From positions 788,661 to 852,660 of the forward strand of contig VXAZ01001045.1 of assembly GCA_013399875.1 (NCBI GenBank): a DNA stretch of 64,000 nucleotides. The letters are read 5' to 3'. Source of the stretch: Gymnorhina tibicen. Its lineage: Eukaryota; Chordata; Aves; Passeriformes; Artamidae. This document shows, piece by piece, positions 37,915 through 48,835 of this stretch (its first letter is position 1; each line of letters starts with the position of its first letter). The notes under the pieces were generated by a model. The model made no database searches, was not told the origin of the DNA, and saw only the letters and a program-made list of their open reading frames with translations. The translations under genes were made by a program, and so were the position numbers.

Positions 37915-39023
37915 TAGTAGATGTGAGGAAAATTGACCTAACCATCCCAACATCTGTTTTCAATTACTAAAATTACTTGTGGCAGTGATTTTGGCATTAG
38001 TAGCAGTAGCAGTGCTAATAATATTGATAATAAATGCAGTATGAATTGCAGAAGTGTTAGAAACCATATGTCAGTATAGGTCAGAATTTTTCAGATCTTT
38101 GGATGCCAGAAGTTGCTTTGGCTTGTCCATGACCAAAAATGCAAACTGAATTTGCAGGTCATGGACAGAAGAGGCAGGAAGAGATGCTTTATTATATAAA
38201 TTCTGGAACGAGCTCCAGAAGTGTTATCTTTTATTATATAAAATTTTAGAACATATTATTTTTATATATTTATCTTATATGTTTATTAATCAGTATTTTG
38301 ATGTTGAATTACAAAATCCACATAAATAATATATGATTATTCTTAACAATTTTGCTTCCAAACTGCAATCTTTTGATTGTGACTATTGTATGGCATGGAA
38401 CTTCTACCTGACTAAACTATCTCTTCTCCAAATGTAACATTCCAATTGCTTATTTTCTTTCTCATCATTGATTTAGAAGAATTAAGCAAATAGAGCATGA
38501 CTTTGACAGCACTCTTCTGATAAGTGGTGTCTGTCTCCACTCATCCAAAGTCCTACTGTTGACCTAGGTAGTTTAGTGTTCCCCACCTTGTGTATGTAGG
38601 AAATGCTGCACCTGTAAGTGAAAGCACTGCTTCTGCCATTTTGCAAGTTGTAAGGTTGGTTTGGAAAAGTTAAATTGCCTGCTTATAAAGGTGTTTAGGT
38701 ACTTGCTTAATTTTACTTTAAACTTGTGATTAAACCCATCCTTATAAAACAAAGCACTTAGGAACATCTGGATAACCCATTTCTGGGATTTAAGTAAGTG
38801 TATTGATGTTTTTTGAATTGAAATTAATTGAAGGTTAATTACCATGCAGATGTTAAAATGGAGAGGTTTGCTCTTTGTTCTAATTAGAGGTATCTAAACC
38901 AAGAATGAAATTTAGTTTTCCTACTAAGTTTCACTCAGGATGATTCTCTCTTTTAAAACAAGCTATTAGAAGTTCATAGTAACATTATTATTATTTTTTT
39001 CCCCTCATCTCCTTTTTTCTCAG

Positions 39024-39200
39024 TGTCTTGTGTTTGAAGATTCACCAAATGGCGTCACAGGAGCCCTGGCAGCAGGAATGCAAGTGGTTATGATTCCAGA
39101 TGAAAGATTAGATCCAGATCTTAAAAAAAAGGCAACACTGGTGCTGAAGTCCATGGAAGATTTCCAACCAGAACTGTTTGGTTTACCAGCATATGATTAA
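39024..39200 (+). CDS. PUDP: PUDP terminal coding exon with stop codon
   Basis: Last coding exon of pseudouridine-5'-phosphatase: 58 codons plus TAA. It follows a strong polypyrimidine acceptor (CCTTTTTTCTCAG, ending at 39023) and starts in phase 0, continuing directly from PPEK in the exon ending at 11426. It begins [11 protein letters not shown], the HAD motif IV acidic pair (Glu-Asp) that helps bind magnesium. It continues through [15 protein letters not shown] and [19 protein letters not shown] and ends AYD, next to the human ending SYE. Together the two exons encode about 135 residues of a protein that is 228 residues long in human, so roughly 94 N-terminal residues are encoded elsewhere. 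The frame is intact and every family motif expected here is present, so this reads as a functional gene and not a pseudogene. Confidence 0.96.
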   Translation, partial: CLVFEDSPNGVTGALAAGMQVVMIPDERLDPDLKKKATLVLKSMEDFQPELFGLPAYD

Positions 39201-39260
39201 TGCCTAATGTCTATGAATATGTACTTGAATAGAAATAAATTAAAAGTGAAATGAAATTTT
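39201..39260 (+). other. PUDP: PUDP 3' UTR with AATAAA polyadenylation signal
   Basis: A canonical AATAAA lies at 39234-39239, only 34 bases past the stop codon, followed by T/G-rich sequence (ATTTTATTTTGTTTC) that could serve as the downstream element. This implies a very short 3' UTR if the site is used. The exact cleavage point cannot be read from sequence, and longer transcripts ending at later AATAAA motifs are possible. Confidence 0.7.
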
Positions 39261-42200
39261 ATTTTGTTTCTATGATATTTTTTATCTTTTACTCTCTTCC
39301 TCAAAACTAGAGCACAAAAAGCCTGTTAACACCCAGACTTCCACACAGTACCTTTGATAAATTGTCTGGAATATTTATGATTTGTCTTTCTGATAAAGGC
39401 TAAATTAAAGTAATATCTTTGTGTTAAGTGAATCCAACCTTGTTCTGTTCACATCATAATGTTTTCTGGGAATATTATGAAACTATTTAGACAATTTATT
39501 GTAACTGCATTGGAAGCATCTTGTTCTGTTTCCAGTTGGATTACTTACTGTTTAGATCTTAACCAGAAATCTGTTCTGGATTGGCTTTTATCCTATTATA
39601 ATGTTTTTCACACCGTTACTGCTATCAGTATGTTTATCCTTTCCCTCATCTCATACTTGCCTATCTATTCCACTTAGATTGTGTTGGTTTTTTTCTTTTT
39701 TTCCCCATTTCTTTGCAACAGGAGTTCTGTGGTTATACTTTCTGGGGTTTTTTGTTTTCTTCTTAGAGATTGAATGAGATGACTTCCAGACATCCCTTAA
39801 AACCTCCATTATTCTGTAATTCTGTTGTTACCTTTTCTGATATTTTGATCACCTGCTAGGAGCTATACAAGGTTATATGATCTTAGAATTTAGCCAAAAT
39901 GCTTTGCATCTGGTTTCTTTCATTTCATTATATCCTTCTTATTTTCCGTGTGCTATGTAGCCTTCCCTTTCAGTCTTGTGAAATTAATGTTTCCCGTCTC
40001 TGTGCTTCAATTCTGATAAAGTTATGGCCCTAACTCCTTTATTCAAATAACTTTCTGTAGGCTGTCTTTAATTTCCATTCTTACCTTGTCCTTGAGCCCT
40101 TGTTTTTCACCAATTTCCCTACAGAGAGTTTTGCTATGTATTTTTAAAGTGCAGAAATTGCAGATTTGGTTTAGATAAATACTTAAAATTTATTTTCCTG
40201 GTTACCATAATTTCCATTAAATGTTTATGTTGTCACCTGTCCCTCTTGCTTCTGTCTCTTTCTGGCATCTTGTCAGTGCAACGGTAAGGGCCTCTTTATA
40301 AAATGCTAAATACATAGGTTTTGGTGGAGTCCACAATTACATGTATGACATGGTGGAAGCAATGTCTTTTATCTTGTCTACAGAAAGCTATAGTATGTAT
40401 GTAACTTTATGAGTTTTATGAAATTAATTATTGTATTCAGCACTTAAATCCCTACGTTTCTAATGAGTATCCATGAGGTACTTCACAGTCTCGGTAAAAT
40501 ATCAAACTCCATAAAGACAAGAGACATGAAATATGTCAAATCAGATAATTTCCATGTATTATGAGAAGCCTTCTCTGACCTTGGTTTTTTTTAATATTAT
40601 ATGTTTCTATATGATCTTCCTCACAAAAATATTTTCTAGGCCTTCCTGGTGTTTAACTGTGTTAGATTTAAGGGTGTTTTGTCAGGAACAGAAATTAATT
40701 ACTTATAGGCTCTTCAGTATTCGTGGTGAGTTTCCTTAGATTTTCTTCCTCCTGTATTTATAAAAACTGAAATTTTTACATCTTTTATTTAGACTGTTAT
40801 TATTTTCTTTTACAGTAATCTGTTTATACTTGAAGAAATTAAGGACATTTTATTCCATATGGTCAGTCAGATATGACCTAGATTGTACCATAATCTTTTT
40901 ATACATATAGTATAATGCTTTGCAGTTAAATGCTTTCCATTCTAAGGATCTGGAGGCATTTTTTGGAAAAAGATAAATATCAATTCAGTGTAAGTATTCT
41001 CCTTATTATGTTGTTTCCTTCGGCCATGGATATTGCAGTCATAACTGTTTGTATAATGACAACAACCTGTCCCATCCAACCTGAACTCCATTTCTGGTCT
41101 TCCCAGACAAGGTAACAGAAATATTGCTGTATAATTCCTCCTTTGACTTCTGTTACATAGCACAAAGTTTTACTGTAGAGCAATAATTCTGGGCTTTCAA
41201 GTGTAAAACAGGTGCCTGTTGGGATCCCCTTCATTCATAATTACTGAATTTCAACAAGGAAGTTACTAGGTAGAAGAAGCTTTAATAAGCTGTAATTAGT
41301 AACTTTTTAAAAGTTTTGCATATATTTAACTGGTGAGTTTTGCAAGAAAATAAAAGTGATACGTCTCATTTATACTTTACTTCGAAGGAATTGCCATCAA
41401 AGTTGTGAGTTTTGTTTTTAAAGATGTAGAGACATTAATAAATATATCACTAACAAAATCAGAATTACTTCATTATGACCACCATGGTAAGATCAGCGTA
41501 TCCTGTAGTTCTAATTTAATAGCCTTGTCTTTTGATGAAAATTAATAATCAGAAAAATACTGCTCCCTAACTCATCAACAAATCCTGTCGCATACAATTA
41601 TTTTTTCCATTTATTTAGTATCCCACCTAAGAGTTTTCAGTGAGATTATGGCCCCAAACTGAAGCCTGTGAACCTGAGCCATATGCCATAACCTTCCCAT
41701 CATCCTGGTAAAATTCTCTTCTGTGTACTTTTCAGCTTGTTCACCAATTTCCTGGTCCTGTGCTGAACCATTTAACTGTTACTAAAGTAATTTTCATTAT
41801 TGTTGTTAGCTTTTCTCTTGACTGAATGCGAAATCAAAACAGCACACAAAAATAAATCGTTCTTCTACAATAGCCCTAAAAATCCTGTCATCTCCATTAT
41901 ATGCAAGGGAGACATTCATGTCAGCAGTAGATGACTGTAGCCTGCCTGATTAACCATGTACCAAGTATCAACATATGTTTGTATATATTTCTTTACCCAC
42001 TTTTTGGTTGGATTTGTGGCTCTGTAGCTCGATCATCTCAACAACATCTGTTCAGAAAGGAAAAAAAGAAAAATAGGATTAAAAACTTGGATCCCCTCCC
42101 TTCCTTCCATCTGCTGCTTTCCAGATGAAGTCCTGTTCTGTCTGAACTGAAAAAAATCCATACCAGATCCTGGCTACAGATCATGAGAACATGTGAGCAA

Positions 42201-43600
42201 TCAGGACATTTGAATACTCCATCTGTGTTTTTATGACGAGGACTGTTAAAAACTAATCCAAAAAGTCCATCCTCTAACTCAGCAAGCAGACTTCAATCCC
42301 AGTAAATAGTTAACACATGGTTAATTCATTTTTGTTAAGCAAAGAATAAGCACCAGATTAATTTTAAGGATACATTTAATTTTATTTGGCTTAATATAGA
42401 ACATGTGCTTCAGGCATATCCTGAGAAGGATTCCAGCCTCCAGAAAATAAAGGCAAAAATTCATGAAAGTTTTTATCATTGGAAAATAGGATCAGGGCAG
42501 CAAGATGGAGCTAAATTCAGTCATGAAAATAAATTAAAAGAAAGGAAAGAAAGACAAGTTGGTGATGTACAAACTATTGTATTGGCACTTAAACTCCTTT
42601 CTACCTCACAAGTGAATTAGGATTTACATTTTACTGGAACTTCAATGGGATTAATTTTGGTAGAATTTCCAGGTTGCAAAGATCTACATAAATGGGGTTT
42701 CATTGAATATATTCAAATAAAAATTCATTGCCTTGGAACAGGATTAATTTTAAAATGCAGTCTGACTTCTGTGAAGGTTGGCATTTGCTTCTACAAATAA
42801 AGATCAGAAAAAGCTGAGATATTCATTCCTCATTTGGATTAGATGTCTTTCTAAGGAATGCTGTACTTAAACCAAAAAAACCTCTGCCCAGAATCGCTCA
42901 TGTTGCATATATTCCAAAAAATGTCTTCAGTAGAATCCAAATTTTAAAAAAAAATTGCATGAAAATTCATAGTAAAAAAAATGCAATTATTTTCTACTAC
43001 ATTAAAATTCATATGTATCTCTAACGGAGAGAATGAAGCTTGAAATTTGCTGCTTTCTTGCTAGCTCTAGATACTGGTTATCCATACAGAAATCGGCCTT
43101 TTTTTTTTTTTTTTAATGTTTATAAATTTAGACACCAAAAACACTAGCTAAGCAGTAAACTCCACAATTCCACAGGCCATATGAAAAATTTGTTTCTAAT
43201 TTTTTAATATTAGAATAATGTTAAACAATAAAAACATAGGAACTTTTTTTTCCCAGCAATTAATTTGTTTCCATGCATTTGTTTCTAATTTAATGAGTTT
43301 GTATCTTCATTGAATTTACTGTGTTTTGGCATTGAGAAGGTAGGACTGCTTTTTTTGTCAAACTAATGGAAATAAATGGAAATAGTGGAATGGAGAAAAA
43401 GGAGTTCTCTCAGAACACTTCTGTGTCCCAAGGGAAACATGACTGTCATCAACATTTTATGCTACCCTTCCCTTTGGCCAACAAGTCTTTAAGTTGTGGG
43501 TCTAATTACCCTGTTATGATGAAGGACAGAAGAAGGGCAAGAACTCAAACTAAAGCCCCTTTCAGAACTTCCAAGAGCCAAGGAAGCTACCCCTGACAGG
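39261..43600. other. Intergenic sequence downstream of PUDP
   Basis: No exon recognised. The only element that I can name is a short CR1 tail at about 39772-39825. Open frames up to about 85 codons are present on both strands, with no domain, and look like chance. Confidence 0.45.
39772..39825 (+). mobile_element. Short CR1 LINE 3' tail, sense
   Basis: TGAATGAGATGACTTCCAGA then CATCCCTTAAAACCTCCATT and ATTCTGTAATTCTG resembles the CR1 terminus (GATGACCTCCAGAGGTCCC... ending in ATTCTGTGATTCTG), with several changes. The match is short but has the right order and end. Confidence 0.6.
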
Positions 43601-43653
43601 AGGGCTCACTGAATGTGCCAGTGGCTGTGTTTGCACCAGGTAGCTCAGTGTCA

Positions 43654-43654
43654 N
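43654..43654. other. Ambiguous base (N)
   Basis: A single N in otherwise called sequence, 33 bases before a pure A21 run. It may be a low-quality base or a placeholder for a gap. Confidence 0.99.
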
Positions 43655-43686
43655 CAGGTTCTGGTTTTACACAAGGAATCTGAGTG

Positions 43687-43719
43687 AAAAAAAAAAAAAA
43701 AAAAAAATATATATATATG
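43687..43719. repeat. A21 homopolymer followed by (TA)n
   Basis: Twenty-one consecutive A (43687-43707) run into TATATATATATG. No retrotransposon body or poly(A) signal was recognised just upstream, so this need not be the tail of a retrocopy. Length is likely unreliable in the assembly. Confidence 0.95.
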
Positions 43720-46433
43720 TACTAGAGGGCAGGGGGCAGCATGAGAAAGGCTGTTGGTCTCTTCTGCTCTTCAGCCCTTTGATTTATGGGCTCTAAGCCA
43801 TCATATTCAAAATGTTTAGGTGCTGGCTCACTGATTCAAACAAGCTTCAGCAGAGAGAGCATTCCAGTTCTCGCTTCTCTCTTTGTGGCTCTTTCCCCAG
43901 AATATCTGCACTATGGAACTGGAACATGAAATAAAACATTAACAGGATCATTATTAGTATCCAAGGTTCCTTTGATTCAAAAAGTAGCAGAGAGGGCATT
44001 ATTTAGTGGAGAAGAACAGAATGGTAGAAGAATGGAGCTGGAGACAAGGTTATTACCCATGGTATAAACCATCTAGGGTCTCATACGTCAATGAAATGAA
44101 AGACGAGAAACAGTAAAGTGTTCCACTTGTCCTTAGCAAAACTGTAAAAGCAGTAATTATGACAGGAAAATTGTTTGCATTAACAGAAGCAAAACTCAAC
44201 TCAAAAACATGCAAAGACACTCTGTTATGAAACACAGGTTTCTACAGATACGTCAACCCCTATGGCGGCTAGAGCAATTTGCCCATAGAAGGGGATATTG
44301 ATTTTGACAGTATTTCATCCATGATATCATGGTTACTTAAGTAAAGTATATTATGGTGGTGCTACTGACTACTCCTTTCACAAAGAGCTATACAGACAAC
44401 AACTTTTCCTCATTTAGAGAACTTCGGAATTTGGAGAACCAAGGTTAATTAAGTTTCCTGTAAATTTGACAAAGCAGTTCCCACTGTATCATCTGGATGT
44501 CTTGCTAGTAATTTAATTGATAACTTCTACTTACATACCTAGAAGTGTGGGCAATATGTCTAATAGTAACAGTATCCAATCCAAATCACTGTATGGCTGT
44601 AGGTAAAACTGCTGTCTTACACTCAAATGTGATAAAATGAAAAGCATTAGGAATTTCAAACTAGAGGTTTTTGTACTGATAACCCTCATACTTTTTTTGA
44701 AAATGAAGTGTTTAGTAGGGGATCACATAAATCTGCAACTGATAGAAAAATACACTTGCCACCAGCTCTTCATATAATGATGCAGTTTGTTTGGGGAAGA
44801 ACGTAAATATGGTATTTCTACAAAATAGTTTTATTCCCAATATATTTATTTATTCCCCTACCAAAGGCAGGGTAGGTAGAAACATGTAGGGACAAGAGGA
44901 AGACACACACACATCAATCATTCTGAGCCTCCTCTGATTCTCTTCCTGAGACCATGAAAAGGAGAGGAGTCATTCTAGCCGTTAACCAAACAAATTCAGA
45001 AATGCCCAAGTTTTATCTCTGTTCTCAGTTTTTTCTGTTGTGCATGAACTTTAGAGATAAACAAAAATATGTAAAATGCCATTGGGCTTAAATTGCAGAA
45101 AAATTTCTGTACACTTTGCCAGAAATGCAGAGAAGCGACTTTGTGACATACGAGAACAGCTGCTGTTCTCAGAGGTTATCTCAGCTGCTGCTTCTCATGC
45201 TCCTGAGTTAATCAGCTGAGATATGGTCAAGCACTGGACCGTGGTAGTTGCGCTGAAGAAAGAGAAGGTAAGTGCCACACTAGGGAATGTTTATCCTTTT
45301 CAGAAAATGATGAAAGACGTTCAATAGTGTTGTACCTTGTGAAGTGTCTTTTTGCTGTAGCAGAATGTAATTTCAGCAAATAGTAGTTTTGTCACCTAGA
45401 AATATTTCAGGCATTTAACCTGCTGCAGAATATCTGCAGAGACATGGGTATCATAAGCTGCTTTTAAGTAGGGAGAGAAGAGTTTTCATTACAGTACAAA
45501 AAATGGGGAGGAACAGGGAACATGAGGGATAACAAGTGTTAGTGTTTGCTAAAATAGCATCTTGATTTAAAAATTGTGAAGACTATGCAAAATGTATTGA
45601 ATCACTGTATTACTGTGTTCTCATTCTTGGATATGATCGAGAACTGCTACATTTTACCTGAAAAATTGGAAAGCTGATTAAGTCAAAATGGATTTCCTGG
45701 AGGCCTATGACTGCAGCCTTGTAAACTGATCCATTCTAGCCCTCAACATTGTTCTTATTGATGGCTGCATCTGAAACATTGCAAAACCCAGAGCATTCAT
45801 GTTTTTCAGGCCAAACATAATAGGTAACTGATTTTATGTTTTTCAGTGCAATATGAGACAGAAAACCATGGTGGATTTTCCCCCTCTCTAAAGCAAATCT
45901 TACTGTAAGGAGATTTATTAATCATGTAATTTCAGCCTGTCATATTTCCTTAGCCTACGTTATGTAACTCTTAGTAATGATTTTATCAATGTTACGGAAC
46001 ACATATGTAACTGAAATCCATGTTTGGAAATTAATTTTTTTTTCTGGAATGTCCTAAACACTTTCCATGTGTCCTAAACACATTCCATTAATCAAGTAAT
46101 TGTTATTTTTGTTGGTTGAAGGAACTTGGTTTGTGAAATTGTCTAAAGGTCCTTTCAGTTCTGATTTTCTAGTGAAGACTCAACTGTATCAGGAGCAACT
46201 TGAAAACCTCTTCTGGCATGAAGAACTTTTTGATATCTACATGAAAGGAGCTGGTGCACAGCTGTCATCTGTGCTCTTCTTTAAGCCAATTCTGTATCCG
46301 ATATGAAATTAATACTCCTTATAATCTCAGCAGAGAGTGCTGTATCCTTAGTGAAGTTCACACCTGTGTAAAAGTTCGTGGAAAGTTTGCGCAAAGTTTA
46401 TGGAAACTTTGCGTAAAGGAAAGGAAAGTTTGA
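43720..46433. other. Intergenic sequence, no named feature
   Basis: AT-rich, with no exon or repeat family recognised. It contains a 20-base tandem duplication at 46051-46090. Confidence 0.4.
46051..46090. repeat. 20-base tandem duplication
   Basis: GTCCTAAACACTTTCCATGT is followed directly by GTCCTAAACACATTCCATTA. The first 18 positions of the unit match with one change. Confidence 0.85.
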
Positions 46434-46480
46434 GGGAAGGGAAGGGAAGGGAAGGGAAGGGAAGGGAAGGGAAGGGAAGG
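46434..46480 (+). repeat. (GGGAA)9 microsatellite, G-quadruplex-prone
   Basis: Nine uninterrupted GGGAA units plus GG. Runs of GGG spaced by two bases are the classic pattern for intramolecular G-quadruplexes on the + strand. A degraded purine-rich lead-in (AAAGGAAAGGAAAGTTTGAG) precedes it. The minus-strand open frame through it (46348-46557) is a pure product of the repeat. Confidence 0.98.
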
Positions 46481-46611
46481 ATCATAAGGCCAGCCTGCTC
46501 ACTGCATTGGCATGGAAGACATTTCTGATTATAAGATCTGTTTGGCTCTTCTTCCAAGCTTTAAAAAACCTGGATATTTCTCAATGATATTTACTTAGGT
46601 TACCAACCTTC

Positions 46612-47270
46612 CCCGGTGTCTTGGGGTGACTGTGCTGTTGTATCCCCTACCATTGCTCTATGCCCAGACATGATTCCTGAGCCTTTCTATGCCTTTAAAA
46701 CTGGATGCAAGAGACAGAGAAAAAAACTGAGCGAACTTTTCAAAACAGTTTGTGCTTCAAGGACACGGAGATTAGCTACTTCTGCGGTGGGCAGGGGAAG
46801 CACTTCTTCTGGCTTTTCGGTCAGCTTTTTCAGCTCTGTTTCTTCAGAGAGGGATGGAGAGTTGAGTTTTTTTCCTCTTGGGACTTCGTTTTTTTTCCTT
46901 CTTCTCTTCTGGACTTGTTCAGAACACCAGAACATCAGAACCCCACCGGGGACCTTCCACCGGCCTGGAGGGGGGCCCCCACACCAACCCAGCTCCGAGG
47001 AGGAGGAGAGAGACCACACCCACAGAAGGACTCTAAAATCTTTCAGGTTTTCTCTCCAGAGCGAGAGATTTTATTATTTAGCATTATTAGTATTGTTTTC
47101 CTGTGTGTTTGTTAAATAAATAGTTTTATTTTCTCCTTCACTTTCCTCTGAGGAAAATTTGTTTTTTCCCGAACCCAACTGGGGGGAGGGGTGGTTTGTA
47201 ACCTGCCTTCCTTTGAGGAGACGTTCCTTTTGGACGTTTCCCTGAATTAGGCCTAAACTGTCACACCCGG
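46612..47270 (+). mobile_element. Solo LTR of an endogenous retrovirus, 649 bases, with 5-base TSD
   Basis: The LTR spans 46617-47265, starting TGTCTTGGGGTGAC and ending AAACTGTCACA. It is flanked by identical CCCGG (46612-46616 and 47266-47270), a 5-base target-site duplication as made by ERVL-type and some other integrases. A poly(A) signal AATAAA is at 47115-47120, which sets the orientation as +. A TTTAAAA promoter-like box is near 46694. No primer-binding site or coding sequence adjoins it, so it is a solo LTR left by recombination. Open frames within it (such as 46616-47119) cross the LTR and are not genes. The family looks like one common in songbirds; I do not assign a formal name. 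Confidence 0.9.
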
Positions 47271-47866
47271 AAAATTATCACAATAAACTTTGCTTTAAAG
47301 AGACACTGTTTAAAGGACTAAACACTTAGTGTGAGCACCCCATGGGGAGGTTTACATTTCCTTTTCCAGTGATCCTGTAGGTGACACTTCCAGGTGTATA
47401 CTACCTAGACTGCTGTTTAGCAAATAACAGCACCCAACATGAAACATCCTTTGCAGAGCAAGCTAACTGCATTAACATTTACTTAAGTCATGGACTAAGA
47501 TTTACAGCTCTAATTTTCTACCTCTAATCTTCTTTGGTAGTAGCAGTACCCAATATAACTAATCTGTAAATAATCTTTACTTCTATTATATCTGCTTCTA
47601 ATTGATATATTGAGCATACTAAAAATTGCACATTTAGGACAGCCTGTCTGGGAGGAATTGCATACTGAGTATCTGAGATATGTTCTTGCAGAGGTGATTG
47701 AGACCATCCTTTGGGAGCTCTCATAGTTATTTGTTCTAGTCTGCCTGTTATTTTTACACAACACCCTGCATTCTTAATTAATTTACAAACCTTTCTGCTT
47801 ACGCTTTTCCTTCCCTTAAACCATCTAAATGTACTACCACAGTACTGGCCTTGTTGTTTGTTGTTA
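47271..47866. other. Spacer between two LTRs
   Basis: AT-rich sequence with no primer-binding site after the first LTR, no polypurine tract before the second and no retroviral coding motif. It is ordinary genomic DNA between two separate insertions and not a proviral interior. Confidence 0.6.
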
Positions 47867-48168
47867 AAAGGTGTCTTGGGGTGACTTTATGCTGTTGTAT
47901 CCCCTATNGAGAGAGACTACACCCACAGGACTCTAAAATCTTTCAGGTTTTCTCTCCACAGTGAGAGGTTTTTTTATTTAGCATTATTGTTATTCTTTTC
48001 CTGTGTGTTTGTTAAATAAATAGTTTTTATTTTCTCCTTCACTTTCCTCCAAGGAAAATCTTTTTTTTTCCCGAACCTCGTGGGGAAGGAGTGGCTGTAA
48101 CCTGCCTTCCTTTGAGGAGACGTTCCTTTTGGATGCTTCCCTGAATTTGGCCCAAACCACCACAAAGG
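47867..48168 (+). mobile_element. Second LTR of the same family, with interior missing at an N
   Basis: Begins TGTCTTGGGGTGAC at 47872 and ends CCACCACA at 48164, in the same orientation as the LTR at 46617, with AATAAA at 48015-48020. It is flanked by AAAGG on the left (47867-47871) and on the right (48164-48168, sharing one A with the LTR end). The differing duplications show an independent insertion. A single N at 47908 sits where the sister copy has about 350 further bases, so this copy is either incompletely assembled or deleted at that point. Confidence 0.88.
47908..47908. other. Ambiguous base (N), likely a collapsed gap
   Basis: Sequence before the N aligns to the start of the LTR at 46617 (TTGTATCCCCTA) and sequence after it aligns about 350 bases further in (GAGAGAC...CACCCACAG). 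One N bridging such a jump points to a gap of wrong size or a collapsed repeat. Confidence 0.8.
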
Positions 48169-48174
48169 TCTTTT

Positions 48175-48295
48175 TTATAGGAGTATTAGTTGGTTTGTTT
48201 CATTCTGTGTTTTTTTTGTGGGGGGTTAGTTTTGTTTGGGGTTTTTTTATTGCTGTTGTTTGGTTCATTTCTGGTGTTTGTTTGGTTATAAGAGT
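48175..48295. repeat. T/G-rich low-complexity tract
   Basis: Nearly pure T and G on the + strand (GTTTTTTTTGTGGGGGGTTA, GTTTTGTTTGGGGTTTTTTT), lying between two LTRs. It could form G-rich secondary structure. No coding potential. Confidence 0.8.
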
Positions 48296-48338
48296 CAAGT
48301 AACTGCCAAACAAAATAGTCACTTCAGAGACATCCTAG

Positions 48339-48835
48339 TGGTCATCGTTTAGGAATGGTATTCTCCAATTTAGTGCTCCCACTAAAACCATGCTGCCACT
48401 TGCTCCCCCCACTTTTCCCCTCCCCTTCTCCTGCAGAGGGTGGGAGAGAATCAGAGCCACAAAAAGTAAAGACCATATGTTGAGATAAGAACAATTTACT
48501 GGCAACAGCAATAAGACAAGAAAACAAACAGTAACAGCAACAATATTAGTAACATATGGTATAAGAAAAAGAATTATTCACACAGAAAACTCCCTGATAA
48601 TAGGCAATATTGAATGTCTCCCTCTGCCACATTTTCTCGACTGGAAGAAATACTTCTCCCTGGAAGAGAAAATCCCTTCCTTCTGCCCCAAGCAATGACC
48701 TGAGGTGGATCTCAGCCATGCCCCCTCCTGGCTACTGCAAAAATTACCCCTGTCTTGTTTGGAACCAGTACAGAATAAAATTATTTTCTCAGATGTGCTG
48801 TTTCTAAGACCTTGATAAGGACAAATTACCATTAG
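48339..48835 (-). mobile_element. ERVL-like LTR, antisense, about 0.5 kb
   Basis: Read on the minus strand this runs GTCCTTATCAAGGTCTTAGA, AAATAATTTTATTCTGTACT, CATGGCTGAGATCCACCTCA, GCCAGTAAATTGTTCTTATC, then a G-rich stretch and CATGGTTTTAGTGGGAGCAC, ending near CGATGACCA at 48339. The order (CAGTAAA-type poly(A) area, TTCTTATCTCAAC, G-rich stretch, then a terminal inverted CA) is that of ERVL LTRs widespread in birds. The left boundary is fairly clear; the right one is approximate and I found no convincing target duplication. No retroviral coding sequence adjoins it. Confidence 0.7.

Larger units (their letters stand above)
11427..39023 (+). other. PUDP: PUDP last intron, about 27.6 kb
   Basis: The intron runs from GTAAGA at 11427 to the CAG ending at 39023. 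It carries several repeat insertions in both orientations, listed separately: CR1 fragments, one SINE, an LTR-like block and microsatellites. I found no extra exon with paired splice sites and an open frame. An alternative exon used in some transcripts cannot be excluded without RNA data. Confidence 0.85.

Noticed and set aside
46616..47119. 167-codon open frame on the + strand and overlapping frames
   Set aside because: They lie inside a solo LTR defined by TG...CA ends and a CCCGG duplication, and LTRs of this type do not encode proteins.
46617..48164. A complete provirus bounded by the two LTRs
   Set aside because: The target duplications differ, no primer-binding site or polypurine tract is present, and the 0.6 kb between them has no viral coding sequence.
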